Assembly (NCBI GenBank): GCA_938003955.1
Contig: CALKXE010000002.1
Coordinates: 1 to 64,000, forward strand
DNA from: an uncultured Saprospiraceae bacterium
GTDB lineage: Bacteria; Bacteroidota; Bacteroidia; Chitinophagales; Saprospiraceae
Length of the DNA: 64,000 nucleotides
Reading direction: 5' to 3'
Made by a program: the position numbers and the translations under genes. The notes beneath the pieces are model-generated. The model had not been told where the DNA came from, made no database searches, and saw nothing but the letters and a program-made list of their open reading frames with translations. Positions 52,601-60,268 of this stretch are shown one piece after another. Position 1 is the first letter of the stretch. Each line of letters begins with the position of its first letter.

Positions 52601-55153
52601 GGAAATCCTGTTGAAGGAGGGGTATTTGTAGATAACGGCGGCACGCCCGCTACATTTGACCCTAGCAATGCTACTTTCACTACCGATATTCCTGGTCTTT
52701 TGGTTTATAGTTATATAGTTGGTGATCCACAATCTTCTTGTGGTGCAGACACTTCAATATTTTCAATTATCACTGGAGCGGAAATAAATGCTGGAGATGA
52801 TGCTTCTAGAACTATATGTGTTGGTGAAACATTATTAGTGTCTACTCTTTTAACAAATAACACTGCACTTGGAATCTACTCTGAACCGGTTACTAGTGGA
52901 GCCCTAGATATTATAGGAAACTTCAATAGTGTAGGTTTAACTGATGGAGATGAATATATCATATACCATATACTTGCCGGTAGTGGTACATGCCCTGATG
53001 ATACTGCAACTATAACCATCACCTTAGTAGATGGGCCTAGTGCTGGAGACGAACAAGATTATGAAGTCTGCGGAGACGATTTGGTTGTGAATTTGGAAGA
53101 CATTTTAGATCCAGATGCAGATTCAAATGGTAGTTTCTATCTAGGTAGCGTTGAGATAACAGATCCGATGATTGACTTTACAGGAATATCAGGAGATCTG
53201 GAATACTTATATATTGTTGGAAATGGAATTGGTTGTCCATTTGACACGGCAATTTTATCGATATCAATACCCTTGACTCCTGTTTTTGCTTTATCCTTTG
53301 ATAATGCATCTATTTGTCCAGAAGATTGTGCCACATTAACTATTACTGCAGGTGCAAATAATGCGCAACAAATGACAGCCTTTTACAACATCTCAGATAA
53401 TAACGGATTCATAGAAAATAGAACAGCAATCATAGAAATGCTATCCTCTCCGCACACATTAGAACTTTGTGAAGGAGATGGTAGTCAAATGAATAATTTC
53501 TTAATGCCTGGTAATACATATACCGTGACATTAGATAGTCTATACCTTGATGGTTCTGACTGTATTTATTTCCCAGGCGCTATATCTTCTATAGAAGTAC
53601 TTAACATTAGTACATTCCTTCTAGAAGACACTTATTGCGTGGGAGAAGAGCCTATGCTAGGTGCAGATACATACACTGCAATCATGCCGAATGGCGTAAC
53701 TACTATTCCGTCTGCAAATGGATGTGATAGTATCATTACTGTTGACTTTGAGTTTTTGGAATCAGTAGAAGGCGAATACACTGAATCATTCTGTGATGGA
53801 GCTTCTATAGAGGTACTGGGTACAATATACACTTCTGATTATATCGGAGACTCATTACTTGTAGGCGCGAGTGCAGGAGGATGCGACAGTCTAGTCAAGA
53901 TAGACATATCATTTTCAGATGTTATCATAGAAGACTATCCACTTATAAGATGTGAAGGAGAAATTGATACTATAGCTGGTGTAATATTTAATGATACAAA
54001 TTCAACAGCTCAAGTACCTATACCTGGAGGCAGTGCAAATGGATGTGATAGCATTCTTAATGTATCCATCACTTATCTAACTGAATCAGACGGTATATTT
54101 GATCCTATGGTATGCGGTACGTTTAGTGTTGACATTGGAACTGAAACATTCGACATTACTAATCCTTCTGGAATGGTAATCCTAGAAGGTCAGAATATGA
54201 ATGGCTGTGATAGTGTATTGATGATTGATCTAGATTTTTCTGGATCAGGTGTTGATTCTATGTTTGCTTTGTCAACGTGTGACGAAGATTACTCTATTGA
54301 TATTGGAACCGAGACTTTCGACTTCAGTAATCAGAGTGGTTCAGCTATATCAGCTGGAGTTAATGGTGAATGCGACACCATATTTACAGTTAATCTTACT
54401 TTTGGACAGACCAATATTGAATTCGAAAATATTAATGCCGGATGTGAAGTTGTAGACTCAGGTTCTGTGATTATTACTCTTGACAATGGTGAACTTCCAT
54501 ATAACATTACGTATAACGGAAACAATACAATTGGATTTGTCATACCGATTGAGATACCTCTCCCAGTAGGTGCTGGTGAATTACAAATTACTGATAACTC
54601 AGGATGCCAGACTACAATATCCTATGAAATACTCGAAGGCAATGAGGAAGAAGATTTCAATATAGTAGCGAATGGAAATCAACTCTCTATTGTGGGTGGC
54701 ATAATTGATTCAGTGCTTTGGGCACCTAACGATTCTATAAGCTGCATAGATTGTATTAACCCTATTGTGAATCCTCAATCTACAACGATATACACAGCTA
54801 CAGTCTATTATGGTGGAAGCTGTATGGTAGATCTAGAATATGTTTTCAATGTAATAGATGAACTTCCTGACTATATACTTCCTAGTGGATTTAGTCCTAA
54901 TAGAGACGGCACAAATGATAATTTCTTTCTTACCGTAACAAATGGAGCTATCGGTATTCCTCTAAGGATGGAAATATATGACAGATGGGGAAACAGAGTA
55001 TTTGTTACCACTGGTGAAGATATAACTCAGACCGGATGGGATGGTACTTGGAATAACAATGAGGTTACATCAGGAGTATATGTATATAGAGTACAAATAC
55101 AGGAATTAGATAAAACCATTTCACTATATGGAGACGTGACCGTAGTAAGGTAG
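49661..55153 (+). CDS. Giant surface protein with GCDS repeats and gliding-motility-associated C-terminal domain
   Basis: An 1830-residue secreted protein. The signal peptide is about residues 1-20 (YGTSQ). The N-terminal 250 residues contain a segment like a lamin-tail domain (IYIDACDDEGGNEFMIV). The middle is a series of Ig-like and SprB-like beta domains rich in Gly/Thr/Asp. Between about 1320 and 1600 are five related 50-60 residue repeats ending in NGCDS or ECDT (SANGCDSIITVDFEF, SAGGCDSLVKIDISF, SANGCDSILNVSITY, NMNGCDSVLMIDLDF, NGECDTIFTVNLTF). The C-terminus (LPSGFSPNRDGTNDNFF, then YDRWGNRVFV, GVYVYRVQIQ) is the type B gliding-associated sorting domain. A cell-surface adhesin or gliding-related protein is likely. 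It has its own promoter. Confidence 0.92.
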   Translation: MGRIFLTMCICTLITIYGTSQCPDLPNNVEVNGTNDLDFPLCGAQSVTFTVDDPNLPNGTIDWYSSNTSGFDPLISGTLIGSSAISSSVTPLCPAIESIYIDACDDEGGNEFMIVSSGSGVAVNDLTFTFDVANTGGSAANGNINFGGVCGWTTGNLALVFGCTTMISVGPGDFVPPNSTMIIQTSSGGITSYDVSGICGTSDCIYVLRSSCERIIGGFSNSDAGTGASNVRINILGIAGCPDDVLIYDLLDPTFDATDGAHVYKDLTFANFGCNVGPSISTIPQATLSASTDPFNHIFNCDDELFVVGVLNSTEYNEDCCGEQITNEYSFNVACPEAELSGGGVICTGECTDINVTFSGGVSPYDLNLEVTGSLFPIPFSLTNFDVGETITICYDSLGPPLDPGTNTVNVPALFGDFNGFVELLSFQDDNGCAGIVTGLPVNIDFNDAPDIITPPPFTECDMGDGTAFFILSDYDIIINDGTGLTVNYFSDAMGTIPISNPYQSSGTTTIYAQVEDNPCSSEIVPVILEVIANGDAGIVSMFCNIGGTNSLECTICDNDNVPGEEVTITIVFQEVTVVYNFDVLVSPMGGAPFTISGVSNAGTGTITLDIFETTTFQVTLVDPDNDCPDMTDLGDAVTIIYGMTPDMDDPGDLSNCGDIVLPAITGNSIPANAGYYTMPGGMGTMSMPGDLISASTTLYLYGGFTGCDQEIEIELTIVTAGTIDDPGTINACGSYILPAITGTNVDNANYYTETNAGGMILPVGQNITASTTIFIFDPICTGAEVSFMVIITPGSVITTGPDTLVCDTFFVEAIEGMDLTGLESYYELTGGTGQEISVGDTITQDTTIYIYDNTPGCVQEIPFVISIAQPLFPGLDSSIVICESDPVLYNINQLLAGSAPDPSGFWIESGTNIINDSTQVDFSSLTVGPYSFDYMINDTICQESSATLSVSIVGAVDAGIDTLYAVCENITGVNVYELLGNPVEGGVFVDNGGTPATFDPSNATFTTDIPGLLVYSYIVGDPQSSCGADTSIFSIITGAEINAGDDASRTICVGETLLVSTLLTNNTALGIYSEPVTSGALDIIGNFNSVGLTDGDEYIIYHILAGSGTCPDDTATITITLVDGPSAGDEQDYEVCGDDLVVNLEDILDPDADSNGSFYLGSVEITDPMIDFTGISGDLEYLYIVGNGIGCPFDTAILSISIPLTPVFALSFDNASICPEDCATLTITAGANNAQQMTAFYNISDNNGFIENRTAIIEMLSSPHTLELCEGDGSQMNNFLMPGNTYTVTLDSLYLDGSDCIYFPGAISSIEVLNISTFLLEDTYCVGEEPMLGADTYTAIMPNGVTTIPSANGCDSIITVDFEFLESVEGEYTESFCDGASIEVLGTIYTSDYIGDSLLVGASAGGCDSLVKIDISFSDVIIEDYPLIRCEGEIDTIAGVIFNDTNSTAQVPIPGGSANGCDSILNVSITYLTESDGIFDPMVCGTFSVDIGTETFDITNPSGMVILEGQNMNGCDSVLMIDLDFSGSGVDSMFALSTCDEDYSIDIGTETFDFSNQSGSAISAGVNGECDTIFTVNLTFGQTNIEFENINAGCEVVDSGSVIITLDNGELPYNITYNGNNTIGFVIPIEIPLPVGAGELQITDNSGCQTTISYEILEGNEEEDFNIVANGNQLSIVGGIIDSVLWAPNDSISCIDCINPIVNPQSTTIYTATVYYGGSCMVDLEYVFNVIDELPDYILPSGFSPNRDGTNDNFFLTVTNGAIGIPLRMEIYDRWGNRVFVTTGEDITQTGWDGTWNNNEVTSGVYVYRVQIQELDKTISLYGDVTVVR

Positions 55154-55232
55154 AAAGGTCCAATTATGTTTTTGATGGTAGACATCAGCTACCTTCCTAG
55201 CTTATTATCACCTTAGTACTTTATTCGTTTCA

Positions 55233-56135
55233 ATGATAAAAATAGCATACTCGCCAATCTACAAATATGAATTGCCAGATGGTCATAGGTTTCCTATGAT
55301 CAAGTATGAATTGATTCCTGAGCAGTTGTTGTATGAAGGATCTGTAACTGATGAGCACTTTTTCCATCCAGATAAGTTGACTGATGAACAGATATTGTTG
55401 ACACATACATCAGAGTATCTTAACAAGCTAAATAACCTAACATTAGATAGAAAAGAGGTAAGAAATATTGGATTCCCTGTAGCCAAATCACTTATTGATA
55501 GAGGCAAGTATATAGCTAATGGCACTCTCCAATGTGCTCGATATGCAATAGAGCATGGTTGCGCGATGAATATTGCTGGTGGCACCCATCATAGTTTTGC
55601 CGACCGAGGAGAAGGTTTCTGTATCTACAATGATATCGCGATCAGTTCAAACATATTACTCAAAGAAGGTACATCTAAACAAATACTTGTGATAGATTTA
55701 GATGTACATCAAGGCAACGGTACAGCTAAAATCTTCGAAAACGATGATAGAGTATTTACTTTTAGTATGCACGGCGAACGAAACTACCCTACCCGCAAAG
55801 AAGTTTCTAATCTCGACATAGGACTTCCGGACAAGACCGAAGATTCATTATTTCTATCTGAACTGAAGAAAACGCTACCAAGATTGATTGATACTGTAGA
55901 ACCGGATATGATTTTCTATTTGTCTGGTGTTGACATCATCGAAAGTGACAAACTAGGCAGGCTATCTGTGTCAAAACAAGGATGTAAAGAACGTGACCGT
56001 TTTGTATTCCAAACCTGTAAATCTAATGATATACCAGTAGCTGTAAGTATGGGAGGTGGTTACAGTCCTAAGATATCAGACATTGTGGACGCACATTCTA
56101 ACACCTTTAGAGAAGCGTTGGATCTTTATGAATAA
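55233..56135 (+). CDS. Histone deacetylase family hydrolase (AcuC/HDAC-like)
   Basis: An arginase/deacetylase-fold zinc enzyme of 300 residues. Key residues are the tandem His119-His120 in GGTHHSF, and Asp155-x-Asp157-x-His159 in VIDLDVHQGNGTAKIF, with VAVSMGGGYSPKISDIV near the C-terminus carrying the usual Gly-rich loop. The short length and N-terminus fit the class IV (HDAC11-like) bacterial branch. Relatives remove acyl groups from lysine, polyamines or small metabolites. The substrate is unknown. It lies 79 bp downstream of the adhesin gene on the same strand but is probably independently expressed. Confidence 0.9.
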   Translation: MIKIAYSPIYKYELPDGHRFPMIKYELIPEQLLYEGSVTDEHFFHPDKLTDEQILLTHTSEYLNKLNNLTLDRKEVRNIGFPVAKSLIDRGKYIANGTLQCARYAIEHGCAMNIAGGTHHSFADRGEGFCIYNDIAISSNILLKEGTSKQILVIDLDVHQGNGTAKIFENDDRVFTFSMHGERNYPTRKEVSNLDIGLPDKTEDSLFLSELKKTLPRLIDTVEPDMIFYLSGVDIIESDKLGRLSVSKQGCKERDRFVFQTCKSNDIPVAVSMGGGYSPKISDIVDAHSNTFREALDLYE

Positions 56136-56166
56136 CAGAGTTTTATTTTTCAAAAACGTTAAGTCT

Positions 56167-57246
56167 CTATGCCTTCTCAAGTGTAAAACCAAAAATAGAT
56201 CCTTCACCAACCGTGCTCCTTACATGGATTGTTTGTTTGTGAGCTTCAACTAGATGTTTCACAATAGATAAACCAAGGCCTGAACCTCCCTTAAGTCTGC
56301 TTCGACTTCGATCCACCCTATAGAATCTATCAAATACGTGTTCTAGATGTTTCTCTTCAATACCAATACCGTCATCAGAAATTTCTATGAGTATATTTTT
56401 ATCGACGTCAAAAGTAGAAATGACGGTTGTTCCGCCTTCATCACCATACTTTAAGGTATTGGTCACTAAATTATTAAGTATTTGACGAACGGCTTCTACA
56501 TCTCCCTTCACCATCAATGGAAAATCTCCTTTTGTCTCTAAATTTAGTTTCACTTTTTGTTTATCGGCCATCCTCTTTTGATCTTGAAAAACATCTTTGA
56601 TCAATTTGTAGATATCAAATTCTTCAATATCAAGCTCCAGTCTTCCAGACTCCATTTCACCAATGGATTCAAGATCCTCAACGATATGTTGTAATCTGTC
56701 TGCATTATCAGCCGCTCTTTTTATATATTTTAAGTTGATGGACTCATCGTATATTCCTCCATCTAATAGCGTATGCAGATACCCTTGTAGAGAGAAGATC
56801 GGAGTTTTTAATTCATGCGATACATTCCCTACAAAATTCTTCCTGTACTTGGCTAATGTTTGCAGAGATTCTATTCTCTTTTCAGTATCAGAAGCCCATT
56901 TGAGTACATCTTTATTTACATTATCTATACTTACTACATCTTCGGGTATATCTTTCTTAGAATCCTTAGACTTAGAGTTATGAATAAACTTATATATGAC
57001 CTTTAGCTTATTGTAAACGTATTTTTCTAACAATAAAAGAACACAGAAATACAATAGGACGAGCCCAATAATGAGACTTATAAAGAATGGAAGCAAATTG
57101 ATATTTAATTCCTGGAAAAAATATGTAATTCCAAATACGGCAAGAGCAACTACACCAAAAAGGAGTGTAATAGCTGCCGAAAGATTTTTTATAGATAATT
57201 TATCAAACACAAATAATAGATTGGAATAAGTAATACTATTGATCAA
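56167..57246 (-). CDS. PhoR-like sensor histidine kinase
   Basis: A 359-residue kinase. The TTG at 57246 overlaps the response-regulator stop by eleven bases, suggesting coupled translation; a GTG twelve codons in is an alternative. Two membrane helices (about 22-45 and 50-75) are followed by a coiled segment without an obvious HAMP or PAS domain. The dimerisation/phosphoacceptor box has His144 in NVSHELKTPIF. The ATPase domain includes ILNNLVTNTLKYG, ISDDGIGIEE, FDRFYRVDRSR and GGSGLGLSIVKHLV. It phosphorylates the regulator encoded directly upstream. Its signal is unknown. Confidence 0.93.
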   Translation of the reverse strand: MINSITYSNLLFVFDKLSIKNLSAAITLLFGVVALAVFGITYFFQELNINLLPFFISLIIGLVLLYFCVLLLLEKYVYNKLKVIYKFIHNSKSKDSKKDIPEDVVSIDNVNKDVLKWASDTEKRIESLQTLAKYRKNFVGNVSHELKTPIFSLQGYLHTLLDGGIYDESINLKYIKRAADNADRLQHIVEDLESIGEMESGRLELDIEEFDIYKLIKDVFQDQKRMADKQKVKLNLETKGDFPLMVKGDVEAVRQILNNLVTNTLKYGDEGGTTVISTFDVDKNILIEISDDGIGIEEKHLEHVFDRFYRVDRSRSRLKGGSGLGLSIVKHLVEAHKQTIHVRSTVGEGSIFGFTLEKA

Positions 57247-57922
57247 ACTTATATCCTACACCTTTCAAAGTATGGATATAATGACTACCAAGTTTTTCTC
57301 TGAGCTTTCTGATATGCACATCTATCGTCCTGTCACCAACGATAACTTCACTGCCCCAAACCTTATTCATGATCTCAGCTCGTTTAAAAACCTTCCCTGG
57401 TTTAGAGGTCAATAAAGCTAATAAATCAAACTCCTTCTTGGCTAAATTAATGGTCACTCCGTCAACGGTTAATTTATAGTGTTCAAAATTAATCTCCAGA
57501 TTGCCGAATACTCTGGTCGCGTTGTCAGATGAATTGACTAAATCAGGATGCCTTCTGAGCAAAGCCTTTATTCTAGACTTAAACACATTTGGCTTTATAG
57601 GTTTATTAATAAAGTCATCTCCACCAGTTTCCAAGGCCGTTACTTGTGTAAACGACTCGTTCCTTGCAGTAAGAAAAGCTATGATAGTATTGTTAAATTT
57701 CTCTTCTGATCGCAAGATCTCGCATACTTCAATACCGTCATACTCGGGCATCATAATATCCAATACAATTAAATGGGGATTAAACGATTTAGCAATTCTT
57801 ATTGCCTCCTTACCATCGAACGCTGTTTCTACATTATAGCCTTCTTTCTTTAAGTTATAGCTTAAGAACTCCACTATATCCTCTTCATCATCAACTATAA
57901 GTACTCTTATATCTGTATTCAT
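57236..57922 (-). CDS. OmpR/PhoB family response regulator
   Basis: The ATG at 57922 gives 228 residues; a TTG at 57931 would add three. The receiver domain has the acidic pair Asp11-Asp12, phosphoacceptor Asp55 in LIVLDIMMPEY and the conserved lysine in NKPIKP. The C-terminal winged helix is of the OmpR type (LAKKEFDLLALLTSKPGKVF, VGDRTIDVHIRKLREKL). It is the partner of the kinase encoded next. Bacteroidota relatives respond to phosphate or to envelope stress; which applies here is unknown. A complete promoter lies just upstream. Confidence 0.94.
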   Translation of the reverse strand: MNTDIRVLIVDDEEDIVEFLSYNLKKEGYNVETAFDGKEAIRIAKSFNPHLIVLDIMMPEYDGIEVCEILRSEEKFNNTIIAFLTARNESFTQVTALETGGDDFINKPIKPNVFKSRIKALLRRHPDLVNSSDNATRVFGNLEINFEHYKLTVDGVTINLAKKEFDLLALLTSKPGKVFKRAEIMNKVWGSEVIVGDRTIDVHIRKLREKLGSHYIHTLKGVGYKFDQ

Positions 57923-57942
57923 GTTTGTCAATTCGTATTATG

Positions 57943-57971
57943 CAAATATACTGAGCTTAATCACGATTCAA
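57943..57971 (-). promoter_or_regulatory. Promoter of the two-component operon
   Basis: On the minus strand TTG at 57971-57969 and TATATTTG at 57950-57943 with 18 nt between. It predicts transcription from about 57936, 14 bases before the ATG at 57922. Confidence 0.6.
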
Positions 57972-58016
57972 TGTTCATCAAGGTTATCATAACGTTATCT
58001 TTAAGATAAGTAAAAT

Positions 58017-58349
58017 TTAATCTTCCTTAAGTTCTTTGATTTTCAAGTGTATTTTTTGTTCTATGCTATAGAATGTTTCCAAATTTGACTCTAAGTATGT
58101 CATTAAGCTTTCCAATTGAACGCTATCAATTTTATGGATTTCTAAGACCTGCTTAGTATAAACACTTAATAGACTATCATGATTTATATTTCTTGTAATT
58201 CTTGAAGCTTCTCCAGCGTAGTGCATATCAATAAGTACATCAATTATTTTCTCTTCTGACATAGGAAGCTCCTCACTTACTTTTGCCTTAGAAGAACATC
58301 CTATACAGAGCAATAGAACAATCAAGAATGTGAAATTGAAAATCCGCAT
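58017..58349 (-). CDS. DUF4296 lipoprotein
   Basis: A 110-residue lipoprotein with lipobox LCIGC (Cys18) followed by a charged, helical domain (MSEEKIIDVLIDMHYAGEAS) typical of DUF4296, a family confined largely to Bacteroidota. Function is unknown; it should face the periplasm or the cell surface. Its ATG overlaps the stop of the SixA-like gene by one base (TAATG), so the two are translationally coupled. Confidence 0.9.
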   Translation of the reverse strand: MRIFNFTFLIVLLLCIGCSSKAKVSEELPMSEEKIIDVLIDMHYAGEASRITRNINHDSLLSVYTKQVLEIHKIDSVQLESLMTYLESNLETFYSIEQKIHLKIKELKED

Positions 58350-58840
58350 TAATACATTTTTGGATAAATAAAATTAATCAACTTAGAATTCATCGGATCT
58401 ATATCAACCCATGAACTAGCCGTACTTGTTATTATTAGAACGCCACAAGTTGGTACATTGTCTATGTATTTGTCGCTGACATTATTCGCCAAGTAAGTGA
58501 TCCCAGGATTATGACCAAACATCATAGCTGAGGCTATACTATCATCTATCAATTGTGCTTCTTCAAAATAAGTATCTTCAGGAGCATGATATAATTTTCC
58601 ATTTACCTCAGTTTGAGATTGTCTCAACCCAAACTTTTCGATAAAACAATCAGCGGTCTCTTGAGCCCGCTTGGCATTACTCGTAATTATTAATTCTGGA
58701 ATATATTTGAGTTCTATACACTTAGAACTCATAATCGGTGCATCCCTCTTACCTCTTTGGTTTAGTGGTCTATCAATATCCTGCATAGATAAATCTGCCC
58801 ATGATGACTTTGCATGCCTAACTATATATAGCGTTTTCAT
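58349..58840 (-). CDS. SixA-type histidine phosphatase
   Basis: The ATG at 58840 gives MKTLYIVRHAKSSW, the standard start with the RH motif at residues 8-9; an upstream ATG at 58873 would add eleven residues of no similarity. The 163 residues match the short histidine-phosphatase branch including SixA, with SNAKRAQETAD, the GHNPGI second-His motif and a proton-donor acidic residue. It removes phosphate from phosphohistidine in phosphorelay proteins or from small substrates. It is coupled to the DUF4296 gene. Confidence 0.9.
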   Translation of the reverse strand: MKTLYIVRHAKSSWADLSMQDIDRPLNQRGKRDAPIMSSKCIELKYIPELIITSNAKRAQETADCFIEKFGLRQSQTEVNGKLYHAPEDTYFEEAQLIDDSIASAMMFGHNPGITYLANNVSDKYIDNVPTCGVLIITSTASSWVDIDPMNSKLINFIYPKMY

Positions 58841-59057
58841 CCTTCTTTTACTTTTTAGCTTCAAAATTGGCAAAATGAAATTTACTAAAGAAAATTAGAC
58901 TCTAAGAAAGATAAAAGAAAATATTAGTGGCAACAAAACCATTTTCAGGTCAATACCCACTTCTACCCTAAATCAATATCTAATTACGTTTTTAGAATAA
59001 AATTCCTAATAATTGACATTTAACCAAATACATATTACTTTTTTAAATAATATGTTA
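58841..59057. other. Intergenic region upstream of the SixA-like gene
   Basis: About 215 AT-rich bases. The promoter of the SixA/DUF4296 pair must be here, but no perfect box is seen on the minus strand. Confidence 0.3.
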
Positions 59058-59136
59058 TATATTTGTATTGTGTAAGTTTTGGTTATTTTTATAAATAATT
59101 CGTTTTTGCTCCGAAACCGTTCGGAGCATTTTTTAT
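59058..59136 (+). ncRNA. Candidate small RNA: promoter box plus terminator without an ORF
   Basis: TATATTTG at 59058-59065 matches the -7 box on the plus strand. A strong terminator follows at 59107-59135: TGCTCCGAA (59107-59115) and TTCGGAGCA (59120-59128) form a 9-bp stem with a 4-base loop, followed by TTTTTTATTT. The intended transcript, starting near 59072, would be about 60-65 nt and contains no ORF. No -33 element is evident. Both flanking genes are on the minus strand, so a plus-strand terminator here has no other gene to serve. The sRNA interpretation is inference. Confidence 0.4.
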
Positions 59137-59173
59137 TTATAGAATTACATCTAAAACATTTGTCTTATCGTGA

Positions 59174-60232
59174 CTACCATCTTAACAAGCCACTTCCCCA
59201 CGTAAAACCACTTCCAAAAGCAGCGACACATACTAGATCTCCATCTTTGATTTTACCTTCTTCCCATGCTTCACACATAGCAATCGGAATCGATGCAGCT
59301 GTAGTATTCCCATACTTTTGAATATTATTGAACACCTTCTCATCTGGAAGCCCTAATCGTTTTTGGACGAATTGACTGATTCTTAAGTTGGCTTGGTGTG
59401 GGATAAACATATCAATATCATCAGTCGTGTGTCCAGTAGAATCTAAGGCTTCTTTGATTACTTCAGGAAACTTAGTAACAGCATGCTTGAAAACTAGCTT
59501 ACCATTCATATGTGGTGATAACATATAGTCGTCTATCATCTTTTGCGTAACGAAGACTCCACCAAACTTATCAGTATCTCCATATCCAAACTGTTCAGTA
59601 CCTACATGATATCCACCATGTGACCCAGGATTCAGCAAGGACAGTTCCTCTGCATAAGTACCATCACTGTGGACATGAGTTGTCAATATGCCACTATTTT
59701 CATCTTCAGTAGGTTGCAATACAAGTGCTGCCGCTCCATCACCAAATATAACTGAAACATCCCTGCCTTCTGTACGAAAGTCCATTCCCATAGAATGCAT
59801 TTCCGAACAAACAAATAGAATATTCTTATACTTCCCCGCTTTGATAAACTGATCAACTACTTCAAGCCCATAGACAAATCCAGAACATTGATTTCTAATA
59901 TCTAATGCGCCAACAGCACCTTTAGTTATGCCTAATTCTCTCTGAACAAGAACTCCACAACCGGGAAAATAATAATCTGAACTAATGGTTGCAAATACGA
60001 TGTAATCGATATCTTCTTTAGTAATACCGGCCCGCTCTATTGCTTGTCTAGCTGCAGCGGCACCCATAGTTGTGGTGGTCTCATGGTGTTTCTTAGCAAA
60101 TCTCCTTTCCTTGATTCCAGTTCGTTCTTGGATCCACTCATCTGAGGTATCCATATATTGAGCTAAATCGTCGTTAGTAACTACTTGTTCAGGAAGATAT
60201 TTTCCTATACCTGCAATTTTAGTTCTAATCAT
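59174..60232 (-). CDS. fabH: Beta-ketoacyl-ACP synthase III
   Basis: A thiolase-fold enzyme of 352 residues. Catalytic Cys116 is in RNQCSGFVYG; the His is in FIPHQANLRISQF and the Asn in KYGNTTAASIPIAM, completing the Cys-His-Asn triad. It condenses acetyl-CoA (or a branched acyl-CoA) with malonyl-ACP to start fatty-acid synthesis in the cytosol. Its length is slightly above the usual 310-330 residues. It starts 36 bp after the HU-SPOR gene on the same strand. Some paralogues make other acyl products, and a strict FabH role is not certain. Confidence 0.92.
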   Translation of the reverse strand: MIRTKIAGIGKYLPEQVVTNDDLAQYMDTSDEWIQERTGIKERRFAKKHHETTTTMGAAAARQAIERAGITKEDIDYIVFATISSDYYFPGCGVLVQRELGITKGAVGALDIRNQCSGFVYGLEVVDQFIKAGKYKNILFVCSEMHSMGMDFRTEGRDVSVIFGDGAAALVLQPTEDENSGILTTHVHSDGTYAEELSLLNPGSHGGYHVGTEQFGYGDTDKFGGVFVTQKMIDDYMLSPHMNGKLVFKHAVTKFPEVIKEALDSTGHTTDDIDMFIPHQANLRISQFVQKRLGLPDEKVFNNIQKYGNTTAASIPIAMCEAWEEGKIKDGDLVCVAAFGSGFTWGSGLLRW

Positions 60233-60268
60233 GTCTTTGAAGATTTGAGAAGATGTAAATAAATATGA

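Noticed and set aside
59107-59128. Terminator of fabH on the minus strand
   Set aside because: After the stem the minus strand reads GCAAAAACGAATT, without a T-run; the T-run is on the plus strand, so it works for plus-strand transcripts.
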